From CBDHEY01 sp965262305 (GTDB lineage: Bacteria > Pseudomonadota > Gammaproteobacteria > Pseudomonadales > Cellvibrionaceae): a stretch of 64,000 bases of DNA. Of this stretch, positions 26,121-33,685 are shown in pieces; position 1 is the stretch's first letter; each line of letters begins with the position of its first letter. Made by a program: the position numbers and the translations under genes. A model generated the notes under the pieces. The model was not told where the DNA came from and searched no databases. It saw nothing but the letters and a program-made list of their open reading frames with translations. The DNA lies in NCBI GenBank assembly GCA_965262305.1, contig CBDHEY010000004.1:992001-1056000 (forward strand). The letters run 5' to 3'.

Positions 26121-27070
26121 TCGTTGAAGTTTTGAATTCTGGAAGGCGAGTGATTCAGCGATATTTGATAGAGAAAAATGTTGCAACGATTGGCCGTGCA
26201 TACTCGAATGACGTAGTGCTTGACGATTTTCATGTCGATCTTGAGCATGCGATCATATCGTTATCAGATGATCAACAAAATCTTTTGCTGGAAGATAGAG
26301 GGTCATTAAACGGTATTCGTGATCAAAAAAAGAAAAAGCTAGGAGCAAATGTTGGGTTTACAGGTGAAACGGAAGTGGTCCTTGGAGAAACGCGATTGCG
26401 ATTACGGGATACAAATTTTCCTCTAAAAGAAACGCTAAAAATTAAAGATGATTCTATTTTGCGAAAAGTGGTAAATCATCCTCTAACCGCGACGTTTTGT
26501 TTTTTGTTAGCAAATTGCTTGATGCTATATCAGCTCTATGTTGATAATGTTGATAAAGTCGAGATGGTTAAATATGTGCAGAATGCGGCTTGGTTTTCTT
26601 TGGCTTTGGTCGGCTTTGCGCTGTTAGTGAGCTTTGTTGGAAAAGTATTTCGCCGCGAATGGCGGTTTGTTTTTATTCTCTTTTTTCTGAGTTTTTTAGG
26701 TATTGTTGAAGATGTTGGAACTTTTATCTTTAGCGTTTTGGCTTTCAATATTTACTTGGTAAAAAGCCAATGGCTGATTGATGCCATTTGGATGACTATG
26801 CTATCGGCTTTTCTTGCTTGGGGTCTAACAATAAGTGCTTTTAAAATGCGATCAGTGTTTCAATACCTGTTGGTGGGATGTGTTGGAGTGATCGTTTTTA
26901 GCTTGTCATCGTTGCAGCATATCTATAATGATTCGCCAAAGTATTTACGAAGGCCACCTTTGACGCACATCTTTATGTCGCCCGAATATCAGCTAGCAAA
27001 GTCAAAAAGTGATGAGGTCTTTTTAGAAGAAGCGCAATCCGTTTTCGAAATTGAGGTAAAGGAAAAATAG
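26111..27070 (+). CDS. FHA-domain protein with C-terminal membrane helices
   Basis: 319 residues starting within the end of the protease gene. Residues ~1-105 are a forkhead-associated domain: TIGRAYSNDVVLDD, LEHAIISL (usual SRxHA reduced to LEHA) and DRGSLNGI. FHA domains bind phosphothreonine. Residues ~120-275 hold five or six membrane helices (for example FCFLLANCLMLYQLYV and FVFILFFLSFLGIV), ending in a short charged tail. No kinase or phosphatase is nearby, so its partner is unknown. Coupling to a periplasmic protease suggests a membrane-spanning signalling unit; that is inference. Confidence 0.85.
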   Translation: MAIVVEVLNSGRRVIQRYLIEKNVATIGRAYSNDVVLDDFHVDLEHAIISLSDDQQNLLLEDRGSLNGIRDQKKKKLGANVGFTGETEVVLGETRLRLRDTNFPLKETLKIKDDSILRKVVNHPLTATFCFLLANCLMLYQLYVDNVDKVEMVKYVQNAAWFSLALVGFALLVSFVGKVFRREWRFVFILFFLSFLGIVEDVGTFIFSVLAFNIYLVKSQWLIDAIWMTMLSAFLAWGLTISAFKMRSVFQYLLVGCVGVIVFSLSSLQHIYNDSPKYLRRPPLTHIFMSPEYQLAKSKSDEVFLEEAQSVFEIEVKEK

Positions 27071-27098
27071 GTTTGCTTGATTTAGACTGCAACGGTTT

Positions 27099-27581
27099 CT
27101 AACTAAAATCTCGCATTGTTCGCTGCTTTTGTAAATTCCAGTCTTTTTCTTTTTCGGTTTGGCGTTTATCGTGTAACTGTTTTCCTTTACCCAGCGCGAC
27201 TTCACATTTCACCATATGTTTTTTCCAGTAGAGCGCTGTAGCCACAACTGTATAGCCTTTTTGATCCGCGGCTTCCATGAATTTATTGATCTCTCGGCGA
27301 TTCATTAAGAGCTTTCTAGCTCTAGTAGGATCCGTCACATAGTGCGTACAAGCCTCCGGCAGTGGTTGAATTTGAACACCTAAGAGCCAGGCTTCACCAT
27401 GTCGAAAATCCACAAAACTGTCTGTGAGTTGGCCTCGCCCAGCTCTAAGCGCTTTAACTTCCCAGCCAGTGAGCGCTAAACCTGCCTCTGTTTTGTTGTC
27501 TAAGAAATAATCGTGCCTTGCTCGTCTATTTTGAGCAATCGTATTGCTTGTATTTTGTTTTTTCTTTTTTGCTTTACTCAT
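27099..27581 (-). CDS. smpB: SsrA-binding protein SmpB
   Basis: 160 residues, the usual length. It shows the OB-fold signatures NRRARHDYFL, ALTGWEVKALRAGRGQLTDS and the basic, unstructured C-terminal tail (KGKQLHDKRQTEKEKDW) that enters the ribosomal mRNA channel. SmpB binds the tRNA-like part of tmRNA and is needed for trans-translation. In related genomes smpB is close to ssrA; here they are separated by a 3.5 kb insert of three genes. It is convergent with the FHA gene (28-base gap). Confidence 0.97.
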   Translation of the reverse strand: MSKAKKKKQNTSNTIAQNRRARHDYFLDNKTEAGLALTGWEVKALRAGRGQLTDSFVDFRHGEAWLLGVQIQPLPEACTHYVTDPTRARKLLMNRREINKFMEAADQKGYTVVATALYWKKHMVKCEVALGKGKQLHDKRQTEKEKDWNLQKQRTMRDFS

Positions 27582-27728
27582 AGTGCTTATTATAACGTCG
27601 GTAACGAATACTGTCTTACACTTCTCTCTTTCTAATCGTTATGTGACAAATTTTTTAATTTCAAGGTAGAATCTGAAAAGAACAATTTTCAAGAAATTTC
27701 TAAGTAGCAAGTATATTGGGGCATTCAG

Positions 27729-29111
27729 ATGAATCACCAGAAACTTCATGGTGTTTGGACAAGCAGATGGACATTTATTATGGCCGCTACGGGGTCTGCT
27801 GTAGGGTTGGGGAATATCTGGAAGTTTCCTTACATCACCGGTGAAAATGGAGGCGGTGCATTTGTTCTGGTTTATTTGGTTTGTATTGCTTTAATCGGTA
27901 TTCCGATTATGTTGGCCGAGGTGCTTTTAGGAAGACGAGGTCGCCAAAGTCCAATTAACTCCATGGGATTTGTAACGAAAGAAGCAGGATTAAGCGGCCT
28001 CTGGACCGGAATTGGGTGGATGGGCGTACTCGCCGGTTTACTTATCATGTCGTTTTATAGTGTCGTAGCCGGTTGGGCAATTAAATATGTTTTTAATATG
28101 CTTTTGGGTAGTTTTGCAGGTGCGGATGCTGCTTATGCGGGTAAAGCATTTGATGAATTGCTGGCTAATGAAACGCAACTTATTTTGTGGCACACAGTAT
28201 TTTCTATTATCACAGCGGTAGTTGTAATAGCTGGGGTAACTAAAGGCCTAGCGATGGTTGCTAGAGTTTTAATGCCGCTTTTAATGGGAATGTTGATATT
28301 ACTTCTATTGTACGGAATGGTTAATGGCGAATTTGTTCGCGCAATATCTTTTCTATTCAGTCCTCAATTCGAAAAGTTGTCGTGGGGTTCCGTACTTATT
28401 GCCATGGGGCATGCATTCTTTACGTTGAGTTTAGGTATGGGGGCAATTATGGCTTACGGTGCCTACATGCCAGATCATGCAAAGATTGGTCAAACGGTTG
28501 TTACTGTAGGTATTTTGGACACAGTGATCGCACTTGTTGCTGGAATGGCGATTTTTCCCATTGTATTTGGAAGTGGTTTGGAAGCGAGTTCAGGCCCAGG
28601 ATTAATGTTTATTAGCTTGCCGATTGCATTTGGAAATATGCCTTTAGGTTTGTTATTTGGTACTCTGTTTTTTATTCTAGTCACAATTGCCGCATGGAGT
28701 TCGGCTGTATCGCTGATTGAACCAGGCGTTGCCTGGCTAGTCGAATCTAAAAAGTTTAGCCGATTAAAAGCGACAAGCATTCTCGGTGGAGCTAGCTGGT
28801 TCGTGGGAATCATTGCAGCGCTTTCTTTTGGTGTGTTGAGTGAGTTTAAACCTTGGTTTTTATTCTTTAAGTCACCTTTTGATTTTCTGGATTTTGTTAC
28901 TGCGCAAGTAATGTTGCCTTTGGGTGGTTTGTTTATAGCGATTTTTGTTGGCTGGTTACTTTCCAAGGAATTGGTAAGCAAGGAAATGGATGTAGATGGC
29001 CATGTGTTGTTTGATATTTGGCTATTTGTACTAAAATTTATTTCACCCGTTTTAGTCATTATTGTGTTCGTCACAACTCTCTATGAAACATTCAAGTCGG
29101 CTGGAAGCTGA
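27729..29111 (+). CDS. sodium-dependent transporter, SNF (neurotransmitter:sodium symporter) family
   Basis: 460 residues with ~12 membrane helices. The family signature is plain: GSAVGLGNIWKFPYITGENG in helix 1 (unwound sodium/substrate site), followed by GGGAFVLVYL. Bacterial members such as LeuT, TnaT and MhsT co-transport amino acids with Na+. The specific substrate cannot be read from the sequence. ratA begins three bases after the stop, so it heads a transcript that continues into ratA and rnfH, an arrangement seen in pseudomonads and relatives. Confidence 0.92.
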   Translation: MNHQKLHGVWTSRWTFIMAATGSAVGLGNIWKFPYITGENGGGAFVLVYLVCIALIGIPIMLAEVLLGRRGRQSPINSMGFVTKEAGLSGLWTGIGWMGVLAGLLIMSFYSVVAGWAIKYVFNMLLGSFAGADAAYAGKAFDELLANETQLILWHTVFSIITAVVVIAGVTKGLAMVARVLMPLLMGMLILLLLYGMVNGEFVRAISFLFSPQFEKLSWGSVLIAMGHAFFTLSLGMGAIMAYGAYMPDHAKIGQTVVTVGILDTVIALVAGMAIFPIVFGSGLEASSGPGLMFISLPIAFGNMPLGLLFGTLFFILVTIAAWSSAVSLIEPGVAWLVESKKFSRLKATSILGGASWFVGIIAALSFGVLSEFKPWFLFFKSPFDFLDFVTAQVMLPLGGLFIAIFVGWLLSKELVSKEMDVDGHVLFDIWLFVLKFISPVLVIIVFVTTLYETFKSAGS

Positions 29112-29114
29112 TTT

Positions 29115-29549
29115 ATGGCGCGGGTTGAAAGAAGTGCGCTGGTGAATTTTTCGTCTTCGCAAATGTTTGATTTAGTTAACGATTTTGAGTCCTACCCGCA
29201 GTTTATGTATGGTTGCGTTGGCGCTGAGCTTCTTGCCAAAGGCGAAAATTGGCTGGATGCGAAATTACATTTATCACGCGGTGGTATTAAGCAATCTTTC
29301 TCAACTCATAATGAATTAGTTCCATCAAGTGAAATCAAGATGACGCTCATCGAAGGTCCATTTTCAGAATTTGTGGGTCAGTGGCGATTTAAATCCTTGG
29401 CGGATGATGCTTGTAAGGTGGAATTTGAAATTTCTTTTGAGATGAAAAATAAACTCCTGGGTTTAGCTGTTGCAAAACTATTGGAAAATATTGCTTCAGA
29501 ACAGGTAAATAGTGTGTGTCAACGAGCTAAAGTCGTGTATGCTCGCTGA
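29115..29549 (+). CDS. ratA: RatA-like START/cyclase-fold protein
   Basis: 144 residues, a complete member of the polyketide cyclase/START family. It has MARVERSALVNFSSSQMFDL, then YPQFMYGCVGAELL and a C-terminal helix LGLAVAKLLENIASEQVN. E. coli RatA binds 50S subunits and blocks 70S assembly; the mitochondrial homologue Coq10 binds ubiquinone. Which role dominates in this organism is not settled by sequence. It starts three bases after the symporter and is followed by rnfH. Confidence 0.9.
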   Translation: MARVERSALVNFSSSQMFDLVNDFESYPQFMYGCVGAELLAKGENWLDAKLHLSRGGIKQSFSTHNELVPSSEIKMTLIEGPFSEFVGQWRFKSLADDACKVEFEISFEMKNKLLGLAVAKLLENIASEQVNSVCQRAKVVYAR

Positions 29550-29577
29550 CAATTTAAAGCTATAAAGTATATTTTTG

Positions 29578-29895
29578 ATGACCGATATAGAGCCAATACC
29601 CGTAGAAGTGGCTTATGCGCTTCCGGAAAAACAAAAAATTATTTCATTCCTTGTTGAACCGGGCACAACTGCATACGTCGCGGCTTTGCAATCAAAAATT
29701 ACTGATTTTTTCCCAGGTTTAGATATTGAGACCGCCAACATGGGGCTTTTTGGTCAAGCGTTTGGTACTAAGGGGCTTAAGCCTGCCAAAGAGCACGAAC
29801 TTAAACCTGGTGACCGAGTTGAAATCTATCGGCCTTTAACGGCTGACCCGAAGGAAGTAAGAAGAAAACGTGCCGAGAAAAATAAAGCATCGTGA
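29578..29895 (+). CDS. rnfH: RnfH (RatB) ubiquitin-fold protein
   Basis: 105 residues from the ATG at 29578 (a TTG directly before it is in frame but less likely). The text IPVEVAYALPEKQKIISFLV, GLFGQAFG and LKPGDRVEIYRPLTADPKEV with a basic tail matches the RnfH/PF03658 family, a beta-grasp fold. Its gene is next to ratA in most gammaproteobacteria. Despite the name its link to the Rnf complex is uncertain. Confidence 0.92.
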   Translation: MTDIEPIPVEVAYALPEKQKIISFLVEPGTTAYVAALQSKITDFFPGLDIETANMGLFGQAFGTKGLKPAKEHELKPGDRVEIYRPLTADPKEVRRKRAEKNKAS

Positions 29896-29956
29896 TTGAT
29901 CGCATTAATTACTAATTTTAAAATCGCTAGCTAAAAAGCTTTGAAAACTCTATCTA

Positions 29957-30370
29957 TTAGATCGGTTGAGTACTTTGCTTTTCTTCTTTTATTTCCACGT
30001 CTTTCTCGCCTTCGCTTAGCTCTTCTTTCTCACTTTTGAGTGAATCTAGCGTACCATCCCATTTAGCAAGTGATTCATCTTCAAAGTAAAGCGTCAATCG
30101 ATAATTGTAGAGATCCTTTTCTTCTTTCCTAATAGCAAAATAGTAGTCCCATCGATCGGGAGAAAAGGTATCTTCAATTAAAGGGGTGCCTAAGATAAAC
30201 CGGACTTGTTTTTTGGTCATGCCTTTTTCAAGCTGCTCGACCATTTCTTTATCAATGATATTTCCTTGCCGTATGCTGATAGTGTATGCCCATGGAAATT
30301 TAAAGCTCGAGCAGCCCGTGAGCCCGATCAAAAGAGTAAAGAATGTAATAATTGAAAAAACTTTTTGCAT
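29957..30370 (-). CDS. bamE: outer-membrane assembly lipoprotein BamE
   Basis: 137 residues. The signal peptide ends GLTGC (Cys20). The mature core has the SmpA/OmlA signature: RQGNIIDKEMVEQLEKGMTK, KQVRFILGTPLIEDTF and RWDYYFAIRKEE. BamE is an accessory subunit of the BAM complex that folds outer-membrane barrels. The C-terminus has an extra Lys/Glu-rich tail (about 30 residues) that E. coli BamE lacks, similar to pseudomonad OmlA. It is divergent from fur (79-base gap), the arrangement known in Pseudomonas. Confidence 0.95.
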   Translation of the reverse strand: MQKVFSIITFFTLLIGLTGCSSFKFPWAYTISIRQGNIIDKEMVEQLEKGMTKKQVRFILGTPLIEDTFSPDRWDYYFAIRKEEKDLYNYRLTLYFEDESLAKWDGTLDSLKSEKEELSEGEKDVEIKEEKQSTQPI

Positions 30371-30449
30371 TAAGGGGTTTCCGTAATTTAGCTAGCCGGG
30401 GATAATACCTGAAATTTTAGCAACCTGAGAAGACCGGAGACGATTAATA

Positions 30450-30857
30450 ATGGCCATTGAAAACCAAGAACTTAGAAAAGTTGGTCTAAAAGTCACCCTG
30501 CCTAGGGTTAAGATCTTACAAATGCTAGAAAATTCCGAACAGCGTCACCTCAGTGCGGAGGATGTTTATAAGGCGCTTATGGAAGCCGGTGAAGACGTTG
30601 GTTTAGCAACCGTTTATCGTGTTTTGACTCAATTTGAAACAGCGGGTTTAGTCGTAAGGCATAATTTTGATGGTGGACACTCGGTATTTGAATTGGATCG
30701 TGGCGATCACCACGATCATATGGTTTGTATCGAAAGTGGTAAAGTCATTGAATTTCACAATGAAGAAATTGAGACGCTACAAGAACAGATAGCCAACGAG
30801 CATGGCTACGAAATAACCGGGCATAATTTGGTATTGTACGTAAAACCTCGAGCATAA
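30450..30857 (+). CDS. fur: ferric uptake regulator Fur
   Basis: 135 residues. The N-terminal winged helix (LRKVGLKVTLPRVKILQML, LSAEDVYKAL, GLATVYRVLTQFE) is followed by the metal-binding dimer domain with GDHHDHMVC and VIEFHNEEIE. The motif has one Cys (HMVCIESG) where E. coli has CxxC, as in Pseudomonas Fur. It represses iron-uptake genes with Fe2+ as co-repressor. I could not find a convincing Fur box in its own promoter. Confidence 0.97.
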   Translation: MAIENQELRKVGLKVTLPRVKILQMLENSEQRHLSAEDVYKALMEAGEDVGLATVYRVLTQFETAGLVVRHNFDGGHSVFELDRGDHHDHMVCIESGKVIEFHNEEIETLQEQIANEHGYEITGHNLVLYVKPRA

Positions 30858-30865
30858 ATACTAAA

Positions 30866-30898
30866 GGAGCTCGAAGTGAACTCTCGGGCTCCGTTTTT
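30866..30898 (+). terminator. terminator after fur
   Basis: GGAGC-TCGA pairs with TC.CG.GCTCC (30866-30892), followed by GTTTTT. It lies between the convergent fur and recN genes. Confidence 0.7.
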
Positions 30899-30914
30899 AT
30901 TGTTAAATGAAAAT

Positions 30915-32577
30915 CTAGGCTGCTTTAAGCATCTGCTTTGCATGAGCTAGAGAATGTTTAGAATCAACTTCTCCTCCCATCATTCTGGCAATCTCTCTAA
31001 TTCGATCTTCTCGAGATAAGGCCGTTAACTCCGATTCTGCACCTTGGTCATTTAGCCGTTTTTCGACGCGAAGGTGGTGATGAGATTTACTCGCTACTTG
31101 GGCTAAGTGTGTGACGCAGAATACTTGCCCTAACTCACCTAACTCTCTAAGCATTTTTCCCACCACATCGCCTGTTGTGCCACCAATACCCACATCAACC
31201 TCATCAAATATCAGCGTGGGAATTGTTGAAGTTTCGCCTATCACGACTTGTATGGCTAGGCTAATTCTAGATAGCTCGCCGCCAGAAGCGATTTTATACA
31301 GTGGTTTTGCTTCTTGGTTTGGCTGTGTTGAAATTAAAAATTCGACGAATTCATTTCCCATAACGGCTGGGTTGTTGGGTTTAGAGCTGAGATCAACATC
31401 AAAGCGAGCATGTGACATAGCAAGTTTAGAAAGTTTTTGATTTACAGATTCGATCAAGGTTTTGGCAGCTTCTTGTCTCTTATCACTTAGTTCATCAGCT
31501 GCATTTTGGTATTCTATTTGTGCTGCATTGAGCTCAGTTTCAAGATTGTCAATAAGTTGGTCATTTGGCAGTAGACCACTTAATTCGGAAGCTAAAGCTC
31601 GTGTGCAAATCAGTGAGTTCCGAGGGTTTAATTTTATGCTTTGCGGCCACTTCATATATTTGATTAAGTCTTTTTTCTAATGTCGCAAGCTGTTCTGGAT
31701 CATTTTCAGCGTTGTCTAAATAACGATCTAAGTCTGACTGGGATTCATCAATATTAATTAGGGCAGCTTGTAAAAGCGATTCTGCATTTTCGAGTAAATC
31801 TGTTTTCCCGGGCAAATCATTCAATTGATTTAACGTCGAGCGTATCAATTCACTTACGCCATTCTCTTCATTACTTAATATGGTTAATGCTTGGCGAACT
31901 TTGCTTAAGGATTGTTCCGTATTTGAAAGAGCAAAGTACTCTTGCTCCAATTGAGCGAGTTCACCCTCTTGGATATCCAATAAGTCAAGTTCGTTCACTT
32001 GGTAACTCAATAGCTGAAAGCGTGCATCATTATCGTTATTTTGAGTTTTGGCAATTGCGAGCTTATCGTCCAATGATTTCCACTTGAAGTATTTCTCACG
32101 AACAAGCTTTGTCGTTGATAGGCAACCTGCAAATTCGTCCAATATTTGGCTATGGTGAGTTGTTTTAAGCAAATGTTGATGTTCATGTTGACCGTGAATG
32201 TCGACCAAAATTTGACCTATATCCCTAATTTGAGCGAGTGTAACTGACTTGCCGTTTATGTAGGAACGCGATCTACCGTCTTTAGTGACGACTCTTCGCA
32301 AAATGCATTCATCTTCTGTATTTAGATCTTGATCTTCTAGCCAGTTTTTAGCTGATGGTATATGTGTCAAGTCGAACTCAGCGCAAACTTCTGATTTGTT
32401 TTTCCCCGCCCTCACTTTATCTGCATCGGCTTTTGCGCCAAGAGTGAGTGCAAGTGCATCTAGCATTATTGACTTCCCTGCGCCGGTTTCTCCTGTTAAG
32501 GCTGTAAGTCCGCGGTTAAATTCAATTTCTAAGTTTTCTACAAGAGTAAAATTACTTATATGAAGATGGCTAAGCAT
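30915..32577 (-). pseudogene. recN: DNA repair protein RecN, interrupted by one frameshift
   Basis: Two overlapping frames together give a full ~553-residue RecN. The first (32577 down to ~31600) has Walker A GETGAGKS and the coiled-coil arms and reads KPSELTDLHTS; it then runs into a false tail and stops at 31561. The second frame takes over with ALASELSGLLPND and contains the ABC signature ASGGELSRIS and Walker B TLIFDEVDVG, ending at 30915. One extra base at about 31599 (ACG-A-GCT on the minus strand) explains the break. RecN is an SMC-like ATPase in double-strand-break repair. As written, the product lacks the catalytic C-terminal half. A sequencing error is as likely as a true mutation because both halves are otherwise perfectly conserved. 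Confidence 0.9.
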
Positions 32578-32624
32578 AGCTTACCTCGTGATTATCTTTC
32601 GTCTGGACTAACTAAAATGGAAAT

Positions 32625-32655
32625 ATGTTTTTATATACAGTATATGTTTATACAG
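32625..32655 (-). promoter_or_regulatory. two putative LexA (SOS) boxes before recN
   Basis: Two overlapping CTGT-N8-ACAG-like sites lie 48-78 bases before the recN start: ATGT-N8-ACAG at 32625-32640 and GTAT-N8-ACAG at 32640-32655 (plus-strand spelling). Each keeps one perfect half. Tandem LexA sites at recN are known in E. coli. Confidence 0.6.
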
Positions 32656-32833
32656 TATTTTTGGTCAAGTTAAATTCGCGTAGAGCCAGTTTTGATTTGT
32701 TGGTGTAGGTTCGTTTAAGGGTTATATGAGGAAGATAGAGGACTCTATTCAGAATGACCAATTCATATTCTATAAAATTTACTTTATACATCAATATATT
32801 ACATATCTTTTTTGAGCTCATCGCTCGGCTCGG

Positions 32834-32861
32834 GTTGAATCTAGACTAGGTGTCCCCATAT
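32834..32861 (+). promoter_or_regulatory. sigma-32 heat-shock promoter of grpE
   Basis: GTTGAAT (32834-32840) and CCCCATAT (32854-32861) are 13 bases apart and match the RpoH consensus CTTGAA and CCCCATnT very well. It lies 62 bases upstream of the grpE start and probably drives grpE and perhaps dnaK. Confidence 0.8.
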
Positions 32862-32923
32862 CTCAGCCAAAATAGGTGTTTGGGCCTAAAACCCTGGTAA
32901 TTCAAGCGACTGGAGGCATTAAC

Positions 32924-33493
32924 GTGGCAAACCAAGAAGAACCGGAAACTGTATCAGAGGATATGCTCGAGGAAGATCAGGTAACTATTGAGTCTGAGGC
33001 AGATCCAGAGTCGGATGCGGCTGAGATTTCAACAGAAGCGAGCAAAATAGAAGCGCTAGAGCAAGAGCTTGTAGAGGCAAAAGAACAGGCTCTGCGTGCT
33101 GCTGCTGAAGTACAAAATATGCGACGACGCGCTGAGCAGGACGTTGAGAAAGCGCATAAGTTTGCACTGGAGAAGTTTGTTAATGATCTACTTCCTGTGG
33201 CCGATAACCTCGAGCGCGCAATCGAGGCCGGCAGTGCAGAAGGAGCCGAGTTAAGTGCAGTGTCTGAAGGGGTGGAGTTGACATTGAAGTCGCTTGTCGA
33301 CGCTCTAAAAAGGCACAAAGTTGAATCAGTGAACCCCGTTGGAGAACCTTTTGACCCTCAGTTGCATCAAGCAATGTCGATGGTTGAAGATCCTAATGTT
33401 GAGCCAAATTCGGTAATAAATTGTTTTCAGAAAGGCTACACATTGAACGGGCGTTTGGTTCGACCTGCTATGGTGGTTGTTTCAAAGTCTTAA
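32924..33493 (+). CDS. grpE: nucleotide exchange factor GrpE
   Basis: 189 residues from the GTG at 32924, preceded by GGAG at 8 bases; a longer frame from 32876 lacks a site. An acidic N-terminal tail (EEPETVSEDMLEED) is followed by the long paired helix AAAEVQNMRRRAEQDVEKAH and the beta-wing domain with the conserved end GYTLNGRLVRPAMVVVSK. GrpE releases ADP from DnaK and acts as a thermosensor. It leads the heat-shock gene series under a sigma-32 promoter. Confidence 0.96.
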   Translation: MANQEEPETVSEDMLEEDQVTIESEADPESDAAEISTEASKIEALEQELVEAKEQALRAAAEVQNMRRRAEQDVEKAHKFALEKFVNDLLPVADNLERAIEAGSAEGAELSAVSEGVELTLKSLVDALKRHKVESVNPVGEPFDPQLHQAMSMVEDPNVEPNSVINCFQKGYTLNGRLVRPAMVVVSKS

Positions 33494-33685
33494 GGCTATG
33501 TTAAGTCCGACCGCAAGGTTAAAAAGGCGGAATTGGCTTCATTTATCCCCTTGAAAAACAGGGTGTTGAACAAATATTAACTGTCAACGATGAGATACAG
33601 CGTTAAGCAAACAAAGAATTAAATCGAATTAATGGTTATGGCTCGATAGATCGAGTCCTCAGAATGAGAAATCTGGAGAAATTCA

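Noticed and set aside
28490..29074. 194-codon minus-strand frame inside the sodium symporter gene
   Set aside because: It is the antisense of a well-conserved membrane protein and has no site or homology.
30371..30449. Fur box between bamE and fur
   Set aside because: No stretch approaches the 19-bp GATAATGATAATCATTATC pattern.
33546..33580. Possible second sigma-32 promoter before dnaK (CCTTGAAAA)
   Set aside because: The -35 box is good, but no CCCCAT-like -10 box follows at 11-16 bases.
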